DNA of 64,000 bases from Lunularia cruciata (taxonomy: Eukaryota > Streptophyta > Marchantiopsida > Lunulariales > Lunulariaceae). The stretch lies in assembly GCA_948567375.1 (NCBI GenBank), contig OX419758.1:23627001-23691000 (forward strand), read 5' to 3'. The notes beneath the pieces are model-generated. The model was not told where the DNA came from. It made no database searches and worked only from the letters and a program-made list of their open reading frames with translations. Each line of letters starts with the position of its first letter. The first letter of the stretch is position 1. This document shows, one piece after another, positions 1 to 13,589 of the stretch. The position numbers and the translations under genes were made by a program.

Positions 1-838
1 TTACCAAGTGGGTTGAGGCTAGACCATTGAGAGACAAGAATGAAGATGAAGTTGGTAGATTTCTTTATGAACATATTATCACTAGGTTTGGGTGCACTTT
101 GGAGTTGGTTTTTGATAGAGGAAGAGAGTTTAAAGGGAGCATCATTATAGCCATGCTACAAAATTTCTCTATCACATATAATTACATACTACAAGACAAA
201 TTCCAATAGTTTGGCAAAGAGAACCAATCAGACCTTGTGCATGATGTTAGCCAAAGATGCAAAAATGGAGGGAGCTAAACATCATTGGGACAAGAGGATT
301 CATGTAGTTTTGTGGGAGTATAGGACAACCATGAAGACTTCCACCAAATATTCTCTATTTCATTTTGTTCATGATATTGAGTATGCTTTACCTGTTCACT
401 TTGATCATCCTACCTTCCAAAGCATTTATAGGAGATTGAAGGAAGTACAAGGAAGTGATGCAAAGAAATCAAGGAAGGATCAACTCATGGAATTGAAGGA
501 GGCAAGAGCAATTGCTATGGTTTGAGTGGAGCAAGCTCAAAGGAAAACAAAGACAGCTATGACAAGAGGTAATGCAAGAAGAAGGTGGAGTCCTTGAAAG
601 AAGATGATTGGGTGATGTTGTTTGATTCTATTCAATTCAAGAGAGTGCAAAAGAATTTTTTGCCTAAGAACTTTGGACCTTTCATAATAGAGAAGATGTG
701 GAGCAATTACACATATGATCTCAAGGAGTTGGGAGGAAGACACTTTGATAGGATTAGCCATGATAAATTGAAGATGCATCATAGAAGGTAGAGAGACCTT
801 CACTTGAGGACAAAGTGAAATCTTAGTCCAGGAATAAA
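1..838 (+). pseudogene. Ty3/Gypsy integrase, C-terminal remnant
   Basis: This is the 3' end of a Gypsy polyprotein that enters from the left edge. The first codons read like the integrase catalytic core (TKWVEA, then LELVFDRGREF, where the usual motif is VSDRG). The C-terminal part after about 590 has the integrase tail pattern DDWVMLFDS...FGPFIIEKMW and ends HDKLKMHHRR. In-frame stops (about 207-209 and 523-525) and frame changes show it is dead. The element it belongs to is older than the Gypsy inserted at 1151. Family is clear from the motifs; the lineage within Gypsy is not. Confidence 0.7.
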
Positions 839-1150
839 TGTAACACCCATTTGTGCATATGTGTGGTATTGTGATATTTAGTTTAGTATTACAAGTACTT
901 GAGATATTATTATTTATATAGAGATAAAGGATGTTTTTACATTAGTCATGATTAGTTAAAGTTAGTCATAGCTTAGATAGTGGGATTCTTTCATTAGAGG
1001 AAGTGGAAAAGATGAGCATCACTATTTTGGATTTTAGTGGATTGACTTGGTATTATTCTTAGGTGTTTGGCTTTGAGGAAAGAGGTGAGAACTCTTGGAC
1101 CCGTAAGCCTTTTTGTTTTGGATTCTTCTATAGTCCAAGGATAGCCCATG
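839..1150 (+). repeat. Probable 5' part of the 3' LTR of the leftmost Gypsy
   Basis: The sequence starts TGTAACACCC directly after the coding end and a short purine-rich stretch (GAGGACAAAGTG), as a 3' LTR should. It is cut at 1150 by the next Gypsy element and may continue from 8532 to about 8880. No second LTR is in the window to prove it. Confidence 0.4.
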
Positions 1151-1909
1151 TGTTATACCAAGAGCTAGCCATATGATCAAGATGTGAAATTCTGTTTGGT
1201 AACATCTGGAATGATGTTATACATGATGGTCAAAATAGATCAGATAGAAGTATCACCAAAAGGGTATTTCTACTAATAGGGCAAAAAACCGAAATAGATT
1301 TGAAAACCTTGGAACCAATAGCTAGACATATGATTTGAAGGTGAGAATTGGGTTGGTAACATCTGGAAAGATGTTACACAGGATGGACTGAATAGATCAG
1401 AAAGAGGTATCACCAAAAGGGGACTTCTACTAATAGAGTTGGAACCAAAATATGCTTGAAATCTTTGAAGGCAATTTTGGAGGCCTAAACGGATGAATTA
1501 GGCCTCAAAAATATTCAGACCCCCCCTCCCCACAATAGAAGAAAGGTTGGCCTTCCCTCCCCCTGCTTTTTCTTGTCAAGAGCTTTCCAATGGTACCTCA
1601 CCCACGTGATTATGAGATTCCTACATGAAGATTCCCTAAAAGATTCCCTCCGGTCAAAGCTTGTTTGACCAACCAGATAGGACCAGGGGCAACATGTCAC
1701 CCATCCAAGTAATTAATCCAAGGGTGGAGCTTGCTGACATGTCACCTATCTAATGTACCTAATCCTATGGTGGAGCTTCATTGGAGGAGATCCGCTTTGC
1801 TTAAATAATAAAGAGAAGGTGCTCCTTTGGGGCATTGGAGTTTGAGTGTGAAAGTGTGTGTTTCTCAAGGTGTGTTTCTCTTCAGGTCTCCTATCCTCGG
1901 AGTATTACA
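1151..1909 (+). repeat. 5' LTR of the left chromodomain Gypsy
   Basis: It begins TGTTATACCAAGAGC and ends CCTCGGAGTATTACA, so it keeps TG...CA ends. It matches 7772-8531 closely throughout by eye. Confidence 0.9.
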
Positions 1910-2492
1910 ATGGTATCATAGCAGGTGTTGTCCAAGAGAGCGGATCACACCTCTTGGAAGAACATGGGCTACTAAGACTGAGTAATTTTGAGGAGAGACA
2001 TTCTGGTGTAATTGGTAGATTAGGAGGATAGAATGGATGCTCCGGGAGGACAATATCCAGTGCCTCGCTTTCCATTCTTGAATCCATTCAACATCAAGAT
2101 TATGTACATTTAGCGCGAGCAAGTGAGAGAGTAATTGGTTTTTCACTTCGGAGTAGAGTTCATGGATACAATAATGAATTTGCCAAACCCAGTGATTTTG
2201 CCTGTCGTGATTTATGATAGAGAGTGGGATTTGACAATTTACATTTTGTTGTGATGGATTTGAATGTCCTAAATCCTTTCCCTTTTAACACTCAAGTAGA
2301 AATTAGTTATGTAGTGAGACCAAAAGTGATGTTTAGGGATTTTGTGGTCAAGAATTTTAGTGAGGAATATTACCAACAAGTGGTAGCTTCTGAGGTCCCA
2401 ATGGTAGTTCCAATAGTTTGTACGCCCTCCAGAGTGATCATATTAACTCTCTATTGAGGTTTAGGGTATAGCAATTGAGTGTTACAAGAACC
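1910..2492 (+). other. Primer binding site and untranslated leader of the left Gypsy
   Basis: Directly after the LTR comes TGGTATCATAGCAGG (1911-1925), close to the plant initiator-tRNA-Met primer binding site TGGTATCAGAGC. The rest is leader without a convincing reading frame. Confidence 0.7.
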
Positions 2493-3588
2493 ATGGATCC
2501 GCAATTGCAAGAGTTGGTGCAAGGAATGCAAGGGATGTTGAAATTTTTTTGAGAGATTAAGATGACCATGGAGGCGTTACAAAGTCAAGTGCAGACCCTT
2601 AGGAATGATCAAGCAATGCAAGAAGAAGAGTTGTCTCAAAATCCAATACTTGCGACTGAAGTACTGGGATAGGCACCCGTGCCTACAAAACCTATCAATG
2701 ATGAAGCCACATTACTACTCCGGATGAAGAAGACCTGCAACATTGAGCCTTACAAGGGGCAACGTATGATGGGAGTAGTGGAGAACTAGATCTTGAGATT
2801 GAATCGATATTTTTGGTTGTTCTCAACAAAGATCACCAAGCATGTTGCAGGCGTGTTTGCATGTGGATACTTGACCGGTAAAGCCCTCACATGGTACAAC
2901 GCTTGGGAACAATCCATGTTGGCCGAGAGAAGGGAGGTCACATGGACAACAATGCAAGAAGGATTGCTGAAGAATTTCCAATTAATGGATTTTGTGCAGA
3001 TGGCCCAAATCCGACTATGGGGATTGAAATAGAAGCACAATATACAAGAGGATGTGGAAGCATTTCTAGATCTACAAGTTGCAATAACCGACATGAGTCT
3101 AGGAGAGGCTCTTGACAATTTCAAATGAGGGTTGAAGGAGCGGATTTGCCAAGAAGTCATGGTACAAAACCTCACATGATATTTGAAGCCATTGCTTGTG
3201 CGCAAAGAATAGTAGGAGCATTAGGTGGAGGTGAAAGAGTAGTTCCACCTCAACATTATCGGGCAGAAATGTCACTCATTGGTGGACCAGTACCAATGGA
3301 ACTGGGCAACCTTTGGTTTTGAGACCAAGGAGCACGACCGCTTCAAGGAGAACGAGAACGGGAACGGGTAGAAGAACGGAGAGATGGAGTCCCACGAGGA
3401 GAAGGAACTCGAGGAGAACAACGTCATTGTTACAATTGTAGTTGTATTGGGCATATATCTACCAACTATCATGCTTGACTTCCCAGAGGCCCTTGACCTT
3501 CATATAGGAAATCTTTGAACAACATGGAGAGACGCATTGAAGAGGAGGAGGTGGAAATCACTTCGGAAAACAAAGATCGCTAGTAAAT
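2493..3588 (+). pseudogene. gag of the left Gypsy
   Basis: An ATG at 2493 opens MDPQLQELVQGMQGM, a usual Gypsy gag opening, but a stop follows within 20 codons and more come later. The capsid core is recognisable at about 2790-3030 (the LTGKALTWYNAWEQ stretch with conserved Trp residues). A CCHC zinc knuckle near 3425-3475 is degraded: the Cys-x2-Cys and Gly-His are kept but the last Cys reads Tyr. The domain ends at the solo LTR. Confidence 0.75.
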
Positions 3589-4332
3589 TGTAATACCAAG
3601 AGCTAGCCATATGATCTAGATGTGAAATTTGGTTTGGTAACATCTAGAATGATGTTATACATGATCATCAAAATAGATAAGATAGAAGTATCACAAAAAG
3701 AGTACTTCTACTAATAGTGCAGAAACCAAAATAGACTTGAGAACCTTAGAACCAATAGCTAGACATATAATTTAAAGGTTAGAATTGGTTTGGTAACATC
3801 TGGAAGGATGTTACACATGATGGACTAAACAGATCAGAAAGAGGTATCACCAAAAGGGAACTTCTACTAATAGAGTAAGAACCAAAATATGTTTGAAATC
3901 TTTGAAGGCAATTTCGGAGGCCTAAACGGATGAATTAGGCCTCAAAAATATGCAGATTCCCCCCCCTCCCCCAATGGAGGAAAGGCTGGCCTTCCCTCCC
4001 CCTACTTTGTCTTGTCAAGAGCTTTCCAATGGTACCTTACTCATGTGATTTTGAGATTCCTATAGGAAGATTCCCTAAAAGATTCCCTCCGGTCAAAGCT
4101 TGTTTGACCAGCCAGATAGGACCTAGACCAGACATGTCACCCATCCAAGTAAGTAATCCAAGGGTGGAGCTTGCTGAAATGTCACCTATCTGTGTCCCTA
4201 ATCCTATGGTGGAGCTTCCTTGGAGGAGATCCTCTTTGTCTATATAATAAAGAGAAGGTGCTCCCTTGGGGCATCAAATGTTTGAATGTGCAATCTGTGT
4301 TTTCTCTCTTCTCTTGTCCTCAGAGTATTACA
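3589..4332 (+). repeat. Solo LTR (same Gypsy family) with TSD TAAAT
   Basis: A 744-bp LTR with TG...CA ends is flanked by an identical 5-bp target duplication, TAAAT at 3584-3588 and 4333-4337. No internal sequence accompanies it, so it is a solo LTR left by LTR-LTR recombination. It lies between gag and protease of a relative. By eye it differs more from the host element's two LTRs than they differ from each other, so it came from another subfamily member. Confidence 0.93.
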
Positions 4333-4337
4333 TAAAT

Positions 4338-7300
4338 GTACCTTGTAGCCTTACTGGCTCAATAAGGAAGCAAAAAAGTGAGGGAAGGAAGAAGACGAGT
4401 GTACAAAGGTACCGAAAGGCAACCTCACAATTGATTGTAGTGAATGGGATCCTAGAAGGCAATCAAGTGAGTGTTAATAGATCCGAGAGCCATAGAGAAT
4501 TTCCTGTCTTGCTCTATTGGAATAAGATTGGGAATGGGTCTAGAGAGAGATGAGAGTGAAGAAGTAGAGTTACCTAACGGACAAACAGAGAGGATTGAAT
4601 CATTACCCAGGCACGTAATGTTCTCTGTAGGAAAATATCAAGAAGCAATTGAGTGGCGAGTGATATAATTAGCTTGTTATGATGCAATCTTAGGTATGCC
4701 ATGGATGGAGCATTAGAACCCTATGGTAGATTGGAGGAAGAAAGTAGTGAGAACCCACCAATGGTCGATCATTGGGGTTAAAGAAAATTCACATAGGCAA
4801 GAATTGCCTCTCTATGTCATAGGGACAACAACTATTTGTAAGACTAATAGGTGTTTCATGGGTCTAATAAGAGAAGTCCAAAGTGCACAACTCGAGGGAC
4901 AAATTCCTGAGAAATTGAAGGATGTTGTAAATGAGTTTCAAGATGTCTTTCTTGATGATCCACCCTCAGGATTACCACCAAAAAGGAGAGTAGATCATAA
5001 AATTGAGACACTCCCAGGGAAGATACCTCCCTGTAAGGCCCCATATCGCCTATCCTCTCATGAGTTGGAAGAGTGCAAAAATCAAATTGAGGATATGCTG
5101 CAAAAAGGGTTCATCCAACCCAACGTATCACCATATGGGGCTCCTATCTTGTTTGTGAAGAAGAAAGATGGTACAATGCGCATGTACATTGACTATCGGG
5201 GTCTCAATCAGCAAATAGTGAAGAAAAAATACCCCTTACCTTGCATGAATGATCTATTTGATCAACTCAATAGAGCAAGACACTTCACCAAACTAGATTT
5301 GCGGAGCGGTTACAATCAAATCCAAATTGCAGAGGAGGATGTGTACAAGACTACCTTTCAAACCAAGTATGGCCACTTCGAGTATCTCGTGCTACCTTTT
5401 GGTCTCACCAACGCACCTGCCACTTTCCTGAGTCTAATGAATGACATATTTTGTCCATATTTGGATAAGTCTATCATTTACTTCTAGGATGACATCTAAG
5501 TATACAATAGCACAATGACGGAACATAAACAACATCTATGAGAAGTCCTCCAGATTCTAAGACAGAATAGATTGTATGCCAAAATCTCAAAGTGTGAGTT
5601 TGGCAAGTCTGAAGTAGACTATTTGGGGCATAGAGTAAGTGCAGAGGGTATTCAAGTATTCACAGATAAAATAGAGGTCATTCAAAAATGGAGTGCTCCA
5701 AAAGATCAGACTCAACTCAAGAGCTTATTGGGTTTGACGGGATTCTATCCTTGATTTATCAAGGACTTCTCCAAGGTTGCACAACCTTTAACAGCACTGC
5801 TTGGCAAGGGGAAGAAGTGGACATGGACAACCGCACAAGAGTTGGCCTTTCAAGAATTGAAATCGGCCTTGCTACATGCACCAATCTTGAAGTGGTATGA
5901 CCCAAAACGTCCAATCAAGTTGGCTACAGATGCATCAAGCGTAGCAATCGGAGCAATCCTACAACAAGAGTGGCATGACAGATGGCATCCCATTGCATAT
6001 TTCTCTTCAAATTTGTTATCAATAGAGCGCAACTACCACACCATAGAATGAGAAGAGTTGGCCATTGTCCCGGCAACCAAGCATTGGAAGCACTATCTGG
6101 GCGAGAAGGCATTTGTGGTAGAGATAGACTACAAACCTCTAGTCTACCTCAAGACACAGAAGGATCTATCTCATGGCCAAATTCAATGGGCAGAGTGGCA
6201 ACAACACTTCAACATGACAATCACCTATGTTGAAGGTAAGAAGCAACTTGCAGATGCATTCACCCGCATGCCAATGGCAAACAACTTGGTGGTAGAGGTT
6301 CAGATTAACCCTAAATTTTGGCTAGAGATTCTGGCGGCTACAAAAACTGATCCACATATTATAGAAGGGAAATCATCCAAAGGCGTCACCAGCACCCAAG
6401 GACTCACCTTTTATGATGGCAGATTATGGATTCCAAATGTCCCAGAATTACGCACCACCATTCTAGCGGAATGTCATGATTTGGCCATTGTAGGTCATGT
6501 TGGAGTGGACAAGACCTTGGATGCAATCCAGCGCCATTACTATTAGCCCAAGATGAGCAACGATGTGATGGACTACATGCATAATTGCTTACTTTGTCAA
6601 CAGAACAAAGCTTCTAATCAAGCTCTTGCAGAGCTCCTGCAACCTCTCCCCACTCCTACACAACGTTGGGAATAGGTGTGTATAGATCTCATCTTTGAAT
6701 GACCCAAGACCACATCAGGATTCTATTCCATCGTGGTCTTTGTGGACCGGCTCAACAAAATGATCATGTATGCCTTACCACCAAGGAGGTGACCACTCCA
6801 CAACTTGCTCAATTATACTTAGATGTAGTTTTCTCTCACCATGGCTTGTCTTAAGTACTCATCACCGATAGGGGTACTCAATTCACCAATTTGTTTTGGG
6901 GCACCCTCTTTGGTTTCTTCAAAACCAAGTTGGCCATGTCCATAGCTTACCACCCACAAACAAATGGACAAACAGAGCGGGCTTATCGCACTATTGAAGA
7001 CATGTTACACGGCTTCACCTTAGAAGAGCAAGAGAGGTGTGACACCCTACTCCTGTTGGTGGAATTTGCTTACAACAATTTAGTGAATGCATCCACCCAA
7101 GTCACTCCGTTCTTCCTCATGTATGGTGAGCATCCCTTCACACCTTCTAGCTTGATGAAGATCCGTCCGATGGCTACCAAGGTCGATGCAGTCAACACAT
7201 TTGTTTCTAGAATCCAACAAGGGGTGGAAAGCGCTAAGCACAAATTACAGATTGCACAAAATTGCAAGAAGCAGTATGTTGATGCACACTATAGGCACAT

Positions 7301-7771
7301 GGAATTCAATGTTGGGGATCAATTGTGGCTATCGACAACCAACCTCATATTAGTGGGACCTCGTAAGCTCAGACCTCGTTTTATTGAGCCTTTCTCAATT
7401 CTCCGTTGAGTCGGTGCTATGGCCTATCACTTTGAGCTACCACCACACATGAAGATCCATCTAGTGTTCCATGTTTCCCTACTATGCAGATATGCTCCCC
7501 CGATCAAGCTTGGGTCATTTCACACAAGACATTCGACCTTGTCCGACTCTCGTTGATTGCAACGAGGAATATGAAGTAGAGCGTATTCTCCAAAAATGCA
7601 TGTGTGGTACTCGTCATCCACGGGTGGATTATCTTGTCTAGTGGAAAGGTTACCCCCTCTATGAAGCAACCTGGGAACCCGTTGCCAATTTGACATATGC
7701 ACCGGTGTTGGTGCAAGCATTTGAGCAACAGTTGCACAACGGGGACGTTGCGTCTTAAAAGGAGGGTGGTT
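4338..7771 (+). pseudogene. pol of the left Gypsy (PR-RT-RH-IN-chromodomain)
   Basis: A protease remnant (VLIDPRAIENF region, then YDAILGMPWM near 4680-4710) leads into RT from about 4723. RT shows [17 protein letters not shown] and LPFGLTNAP; its FxDD site near 5482-5505 is broken by stop codons on both sides of the two Asp residues. RNase H (LATDASSVAIGAIL near 5920) is followed by the integrase zinc region (GHVGVDKTLD, CLLCQQNK), a frame-broken catalytic core, and a chromodomain near 7575-7700 (YEVERIL, WKGYPLYEATWEP) with one internal stop. A purine-rich tract (AAAAGGAGGGTGG) precedes the 3' LTR. The element cannot encode its own enzymes. Confidence 0.88.
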
Positions 7772-8531
7772 TGTAATACCAAGAGCTAGCCATATGATCT
7801 AGATGTGAAATTCTGTTTGGTAACATCTGGAATGATGTTATACATGATGGTCAAAATAGATCAGATAGAAGTATCACCAAAAGGGTACTTCTACTAATAT
7901 GGCAAAAAACCAAAATAGATTTGAAAACCTTGGAACCAATAGCTAGACATATGATTTGAAGGTGAGAATTGGGTTGGTAACATCTGGAAGGATGTTACAC
8001 AGGATGGACTGAATAGATCAGAAAGAGGTATCACCAAAAGGGAACTTCTACTACTAGAGTTGGAACCAAAATATGCTTGAAATCTTTGAAGGCAATTTTG
8101 GAGGCCTAAACGGATGAATTAGGCCTCAAAAATGTACACATTCTAACCCCCCCCCCTATGTAGGAAAGGCTGGCCTTCCCTCCACTTGCTTTTTCTTGTC
8201 AAGAGCTTTCCAACGGTACCTCACCCACATGATTATGAGATTCCTACATGAAGATTCCCTAAAAGATTCCCTCCGGTCAAAGTTTGTTTGACCAACCAGA
8301 TAGGACCAGGAGCGACATGTCACCCATCCAAGTAAGTAATCCATGGGTGGAGCTTGCTAACATGTCACCTATCTATGTACCTAATCCTATGGTGGAGCTT
8401 CATTGGAGGAGATAGGCTTTGCCTATATAATAAAGAGAAGGTGCTCCTTTGGGGCATCGGAGTTTGAGTGTGAAAGTGTATGTTTCTCATGGTGTGTTTC
8501 TCTTTAGGTCTCCTATCCTCGGAGTATTACA
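7772..8531 (+). repeat. 3' LTR of the left chromodomain Gypsy
   Basis: It starts TGTAATACCAAGAGC and ends GGAGTATTACA. A TATATAATAAAG box near 8413 could be its TATA signal. It pairs with 1151-1909. Confidence 0.9.
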
Positions 8532-8890
8532 ATGTGAAGGAATCCTTGACTTAGTGGTTGGGTGAGGATAAGACACATGCTTAGGGGACAATTCTCTTGA
8601 GGATGGCTATTCCTTTAGAATTTTTGACTTTTATTCTAGTAAATAGTAAATTTGGTGCATAAATATTTCACAAGTATATAAACTCTTTTAGTCTAGTAAC
8701 TTAAGTTACTCTAGTAAATACTAACTTTGGTGCATAAATATTTCACAAATATATAAACTAGGTGTGAGGAGGTACTCATCATCCTTTCATTTGCAACTAT
8801 CTCTCTCTCATTGAGTTCTCTAGTGAGCAATGTCTTGAGTCTTGGAGTGGTAACCTTGGAGGACTATGATGGAGTTCGGGTTCCTTAATC
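8532..8890. repeat. Possible continuation of the interrupted leftmost LTR, with an internal duplication
   Basis: No coding signal is seen. A unit of about 52 bp (TCTAGTAAATA...ATATAAACT) occurs twice, near 8634 and 8711, with a few differences. By position this may be the distal part of the LTR cut at 1150. Confidence 0.35.
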
Positions 8891-8891
8891 T

Positions 8892-11800
8892 ATGGTGCAT
8901 TACCATAATAGCCTTCAGAGGTTCATCTCGAGTGAGAGACAGGCTAGCTTACATGCCCATATGGAAGTATCATTTGACCTAATCATGTGGGCCCAATACC
9001 TTAGAATTTTCACTTCAGGAGCATCACAGCATTCAAAAGAGAAAATGACAAGACTTCAAATAGAAAGTTCCAATACAAAAATGTCTACTATTGACCTCAC
9101 TAACCTCCAAGCTTCTTGGGACAAAGAAGATGACAAAGCTTGTGCAAAAATTGGATTAATAGTATCTCCAACTATTGCTCTTCATCTAATGACAAGCAAA
9201 TGTGAGATAAATTTGTAGACAAAACTTAGCAAAAGACTGCAATTAAAAATTATTGTTCTTCTATGAGAGTTTAACACACTCAAGCTTTGTGCAAGAGAAA
9301 CACTATCAATACTCATTGCCCAATCACATGAACTAGCTAATGGATTGGCTACAATTGGCATAGAGATTGATGGAGATCTTTGCACCACCACATTATTAGG
9401 TGCACTACCAACAATTGAGTACTTACCTCTTGTCATGACACTTACAACTATCATAGGAACCATTGGCTTGGACATAACTACCATTGAAGTTGCATTTCAT
9501 ATTGTGGACCTACGTGCTAACAAAATATAGAGATACCCAAGACAAGAATGCAACTCTTCCTTTATTACAACACCACATCAACCAAAAAGAAGCAAGACAA
9601 AAGTCAATTGTGAATATTGTGGAAAGCGTGGCCATTGCAAAAATATATACTACAGAAAAAAAGGTTTTCCTTGAGAACATCAATACCATGTGTCACAACC
9701 CAGCATTACACATCAAATACCACCACAACAAGGAGCTACTCCAACTTGCCTATAGACTCATCCACATCCTCCAACCAACTAGACACTAGACACAATCAAT
9801 CCCATTGTGGCAGCTGCTGCAACATCTACTTGGACAATGGATGGTTTACCATCTCACATCAACAACCACAAATAGCTATTTTTAAGGATGGCCCCACCAT
9901 TTCATATCAGTCTCCATGGTATAATTCTTGACTCTAAGGCCACATATCATATCACCAATGATAATATTGCACTCCACGACTACAAGATAATTTCTACTGC
10001 CAAGCCTATAATATTGGGAGATGGATGCATGACAAAGCAACAAGAATTGGGACGCTTTGTGTATGCATCATTGTAGGGCAGATTCTACTTTTTACAAATG
10101 CCTCTTGTGTATTGACCTTGATATGACTCTTCTCTCCATCTGAGTGCTTGTCATTGTTGGAGCTTGGGTTGGGTTTTGTTACAATAGAGCACAACCATTA
10201 TATACAAGGAAGTGCGTACTCTTGCCTCGGCCAAGGTAGTTGATTGACTATACAAACTTGAAAGCTCAATTCTATACCCATCAGAAATTATTGCAATTTC
10301 CATCACTACCAGAGCCACACTCTAGCACCAACGCATAGGAGATATAAGAGCAACATACATGAGTAAATTGCAAAAAAATTGCCATAAGATTACAATATAC
10401 TAGATTACCTCAAGGCATTTGCAAATCTTGCGCATTGGCTAAATCCTATCATTTACACTCTCTTCATACTCATGGTATATCCCACTCTACCACTGCAAAG
10501 CTAGAACACATTCATGTTAATTTAGCTGGTCCATGTGCAATTGATCTCTCCAAGGTAACTTTTATTTCCTTGTCATCATCAATGAATTCACAAGATTGGT
10601 AGATGTAACACCCCTACAACACAAATCCAATGACTTATCAGCCCTTAAAGATTATTGCAATAGAATGGAGACATACTCAGGCCATTTTATGAAGACTTTA
10701 TAGGTGGGAAATTTGGAGGTGGGAAATTTGTCAAGTTTGCAATAGACTATTAGTTATGTGAGTGTGGATTTCTAAGGAAACCCCTCTTCCTTGGTCCCTT
10801 GAACTCAATGGTGTTGCCAATCAACCAATCCACGCACTTGTTCAGCAAGCTCAAGCTATAATGCATACTAACAATAGGCACCACAACTAGTAGGAAAGTG
10901 TAATCCTTAGAATTGCCTACCTACAAAATAGAAGACCAAATTCCCATTTGCATGGATGTACACTATGGGAAGCATAGAGCAATCTCAAACCCAATTTGGA
11001 GCATCTTCACACTTGGGAGATGGAAAATACATTTTGTATGTACCAGATTCAGGAAAATGGTTGAAAATGACACGTATGTTTTGTAAAATCCATCATACCA
11101 CAACCATTGGCCATTGGGATTGATATCTACCTGATTATTGATCTTACCCCTTTGATGACAACTCTAACATGCTCAATATTGACCTTGAAAAAGTAGAAGC
11201 AATAAGTTCCACATTGCACCTAAAGCTCCAACATCAAACATGACACTTGCAACAAATTCTCAACTCACCAATCCTTGCAAATCTAGCCACATTTTCAAGC
11301 CAACTCAATAATACCCTGATAGCAAATACATTGCTACAATGATAGATGATACTGATTGGCTTGTGGAGAATTCTCTTGAACCACAAATTCACCTTATTGA
11401 ACTACCATTGTATGTTGCCACGTTAAGAAGTACCAAAATAGCACTATGGATTGAAGCAATGTAGGCATAATATGATGCACTACTAAATATGCATGTTTTC
11501 CTTGAAATGCCACAAATTGACTTATCAATGACAACAAATGTTACTCATTCTAAGTGGTTTCCAAAGTGACAACAACTGCACATAGTGAGATCAAGTGCTT
11601 CAAAGCCCATGCCATTGCTCAAGGGTATACACAAATTATAGCATTGACTACTTGACAACATATCCACTTGTTGTAGTTATAGCCAAAATCTGTATCATAT
11701 TTGGCCTGGCTGCATCACAAAACCTATTCCTTGAGCAACTTGACATTGTCATACATCCTTGAATGGCCTCCTTAGACATAATGTCTAGCATCACTCCTAG

Positions 11801-13140
11801 ATACACTACACCAAGCTCATTTGGGAAACTCAATAAGGCACTATATGGTCTAATATAAGGCAATCTATGGGTTTTTTTACCTCACTTTATGACCAATGCC
11901 TCTTTCACATTACTGAAGAAGGCCATGCATGGCACCTCCTCCTTTACATCAACAACTTCCTCCTTGCCACCTATTCATTGACCTTTCTTGCTGATATCAA
12001 GAATTGCCTTGCTATTGCATTCAAAGTACAACAAATTGGATCCGCAAGATTATTTACTCAGACTTGAAATCTTTTATCAAGAGACAAACATCATTGATAT
12101 GACACAAGCTAACTATATCAAGCATGTTCTATCTTGGGCAAATCTCTCCAAATGAAATCTAGTTTATACACCTCTATTCCCAAGAACACAACTCTACCCA
12201 ACTACCAACTCCAAAGCTAAAATAGGATACTTGTATCAACAATTCCTTGGGAAACTCAACTACATGGCAAATTGCACACAACTTGACATTGCACACAATT
12301 TGTCTTGCCTTGCACAACATTCCTATCACCCAATAGATACTCACTAGGCAACACTAAAACACTTGTATCAATACTTGGCTGGAACACTCAATCATTGTCT
12401 TCTCTATCCAACGTCCATCCCAAACTTACCTTAATTGCATATGCATATGCAGATTGGGCACATCAACTAACATCATGTAAATCCTATACAAGCATCCTTC
12501 TACTACTAAAAAACACTATAGTTATGTGGTCATTTAAGAAACAAACTACAATTGCTCTCTCTACAATAGAAGCAAAATATTACGCTCTTGCTGTAGCATG
12601 CCACAAAGCTACATGGGCACAAAAATTTTGGTATCCTACACCAACATTACAAGACTATAGTCATCCAAATTGACAGCCGCAGTGCTATCATTGAAACCCC
12701 CAACACTTGCACAATTGCATCAAACATAATAAACATATTGATATTCATGATCATTATATCAATGACATAGTTACAATAGGTTATGTTTACTTTGTTCCCA
12801 AGTGCAACTATTGGATAATGTAACAAATATATTTACTAAAACATTGGCTGGTCCCCGCACAATCCTTCTTTGCAAACATATTGGCCTTCACTCTCTTGAT
12901 TCAATATAACTCACCCAATCTTAACTCCATTTCCTTATGTATTTCCTCTTCTTTTTTTCTTCATCTTCCTCAACACATCTTGCAACCTCCTATTTCTTCC
13001 TTCTCAAAACATCCATCCACATCAAAAGTAATCGAACATCCTCTTTCATTCCCTACCTCCTACCATTTTCCTACCACATGCATGCCAAAAAACTTGCCCA
13101 AGATCTCATGCATTTTCCTGACTATGATGTGGTTGCAAGG
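8892..13140 (+). mobile_element. Ty1/Copia retrotransposon, degenerate
   Basis: Pieces appear in Copia order on the + strand: a gag-like ORF (8892-9218), a CCHC knuckle near 9610-9660 (CEYCGKRGHCKNIYY, last Cys lost), pre-integrase and integrase remnants near 10380-10560 (LPQGICKSCALAKSYH), RT fragments near 11320-12200, and RNase H at about 12300-12670 (AYADWAHQ...SFKKQTTIALSTIEAKYYAL). The typical Copia tail (FTKTLAGP-like) lies near 12830. Frames are broken many times. I could not find a matching pair of LTRs. A repeat at 13303-13450 may belong to its 3' LTR. Confidence 0.75.
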
Positions 13141-13580
13141 ATGTTGGTGTAACTACAACATGGAGCCAGATGTTAACCATGTTTTTAGATGTTAACTGTG
13201 TTATTACACCTTCAAAATAGATGCGGTTAAAATCAATGTTGCCACTATCTTGCAGTCACTTTGTCTCCATTTGCACCATCATAATAGCCACAACTCTATC
13301 TTAGAAGTCATTGTATAAATCTTGTTCCTTTCTAGTATTGGATGATTATGGAATAATACATCTATGCTTGCACTCTATCTTAGAGCCATTGTATAAATCT
13401 TGTTACTTTCCAATATTGGATGATTATGGAATAAAACATCTATGCTTGCACTAAGAACAACTTGCAACATGTTAGAATCTTATAACTATCATGATATAAC
13501 AATCACTACAAGATCTATTATGTAAGCACTATTTAAGACTTGTTAAAAGATAGTTGTTGGTCAATGTTTAAGTGTCAACC
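13141..13580. repeat. Non-coding stretch with a tandem duplication, possibly a Copia 3' LTR
   Basis: It begins TGTTGGTGTAAC near 13142, an LTR-like start. A unit of about 73 bp containing GTATTGGATGATTATGGAATAA-type sequence occurs twice (about 13303-13375 and 13376-13450). There is no partner LTR in the window. Confidence 0.35.
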
Positions 13581-13589
13581 TATTAGCAC

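Larger units (their letters stand above)
1151..8531 (+). mobile_element. Chromodomain Ty3/Gypsy LTR retrotransposon, decayed, carrying an internal solo LTR
   Basis: Two matching LTRs (1151-1909 and 7772-8531) flank, in order, a primer binding site, gag, protease, reverse transcriptase, RNase H, integrase and a chromodomain. That order is Ty3/Gypsy and the C-terminal chromodomain marks a chromovirus. A solo LTR of the same family (3589-4332) sits between gag and protease; without it the element is about 6.6 kb. Every domain is recognisable but many in-frame stops make it non-autonomous. A clean 5-bp TSD is not visible: ATGTG follows the right LTR, and ATGTG occurs on the left only if it overlaps the TG of the LTR, as if one TG unit of TGTG had been lost. 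Confidence 0.9.
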
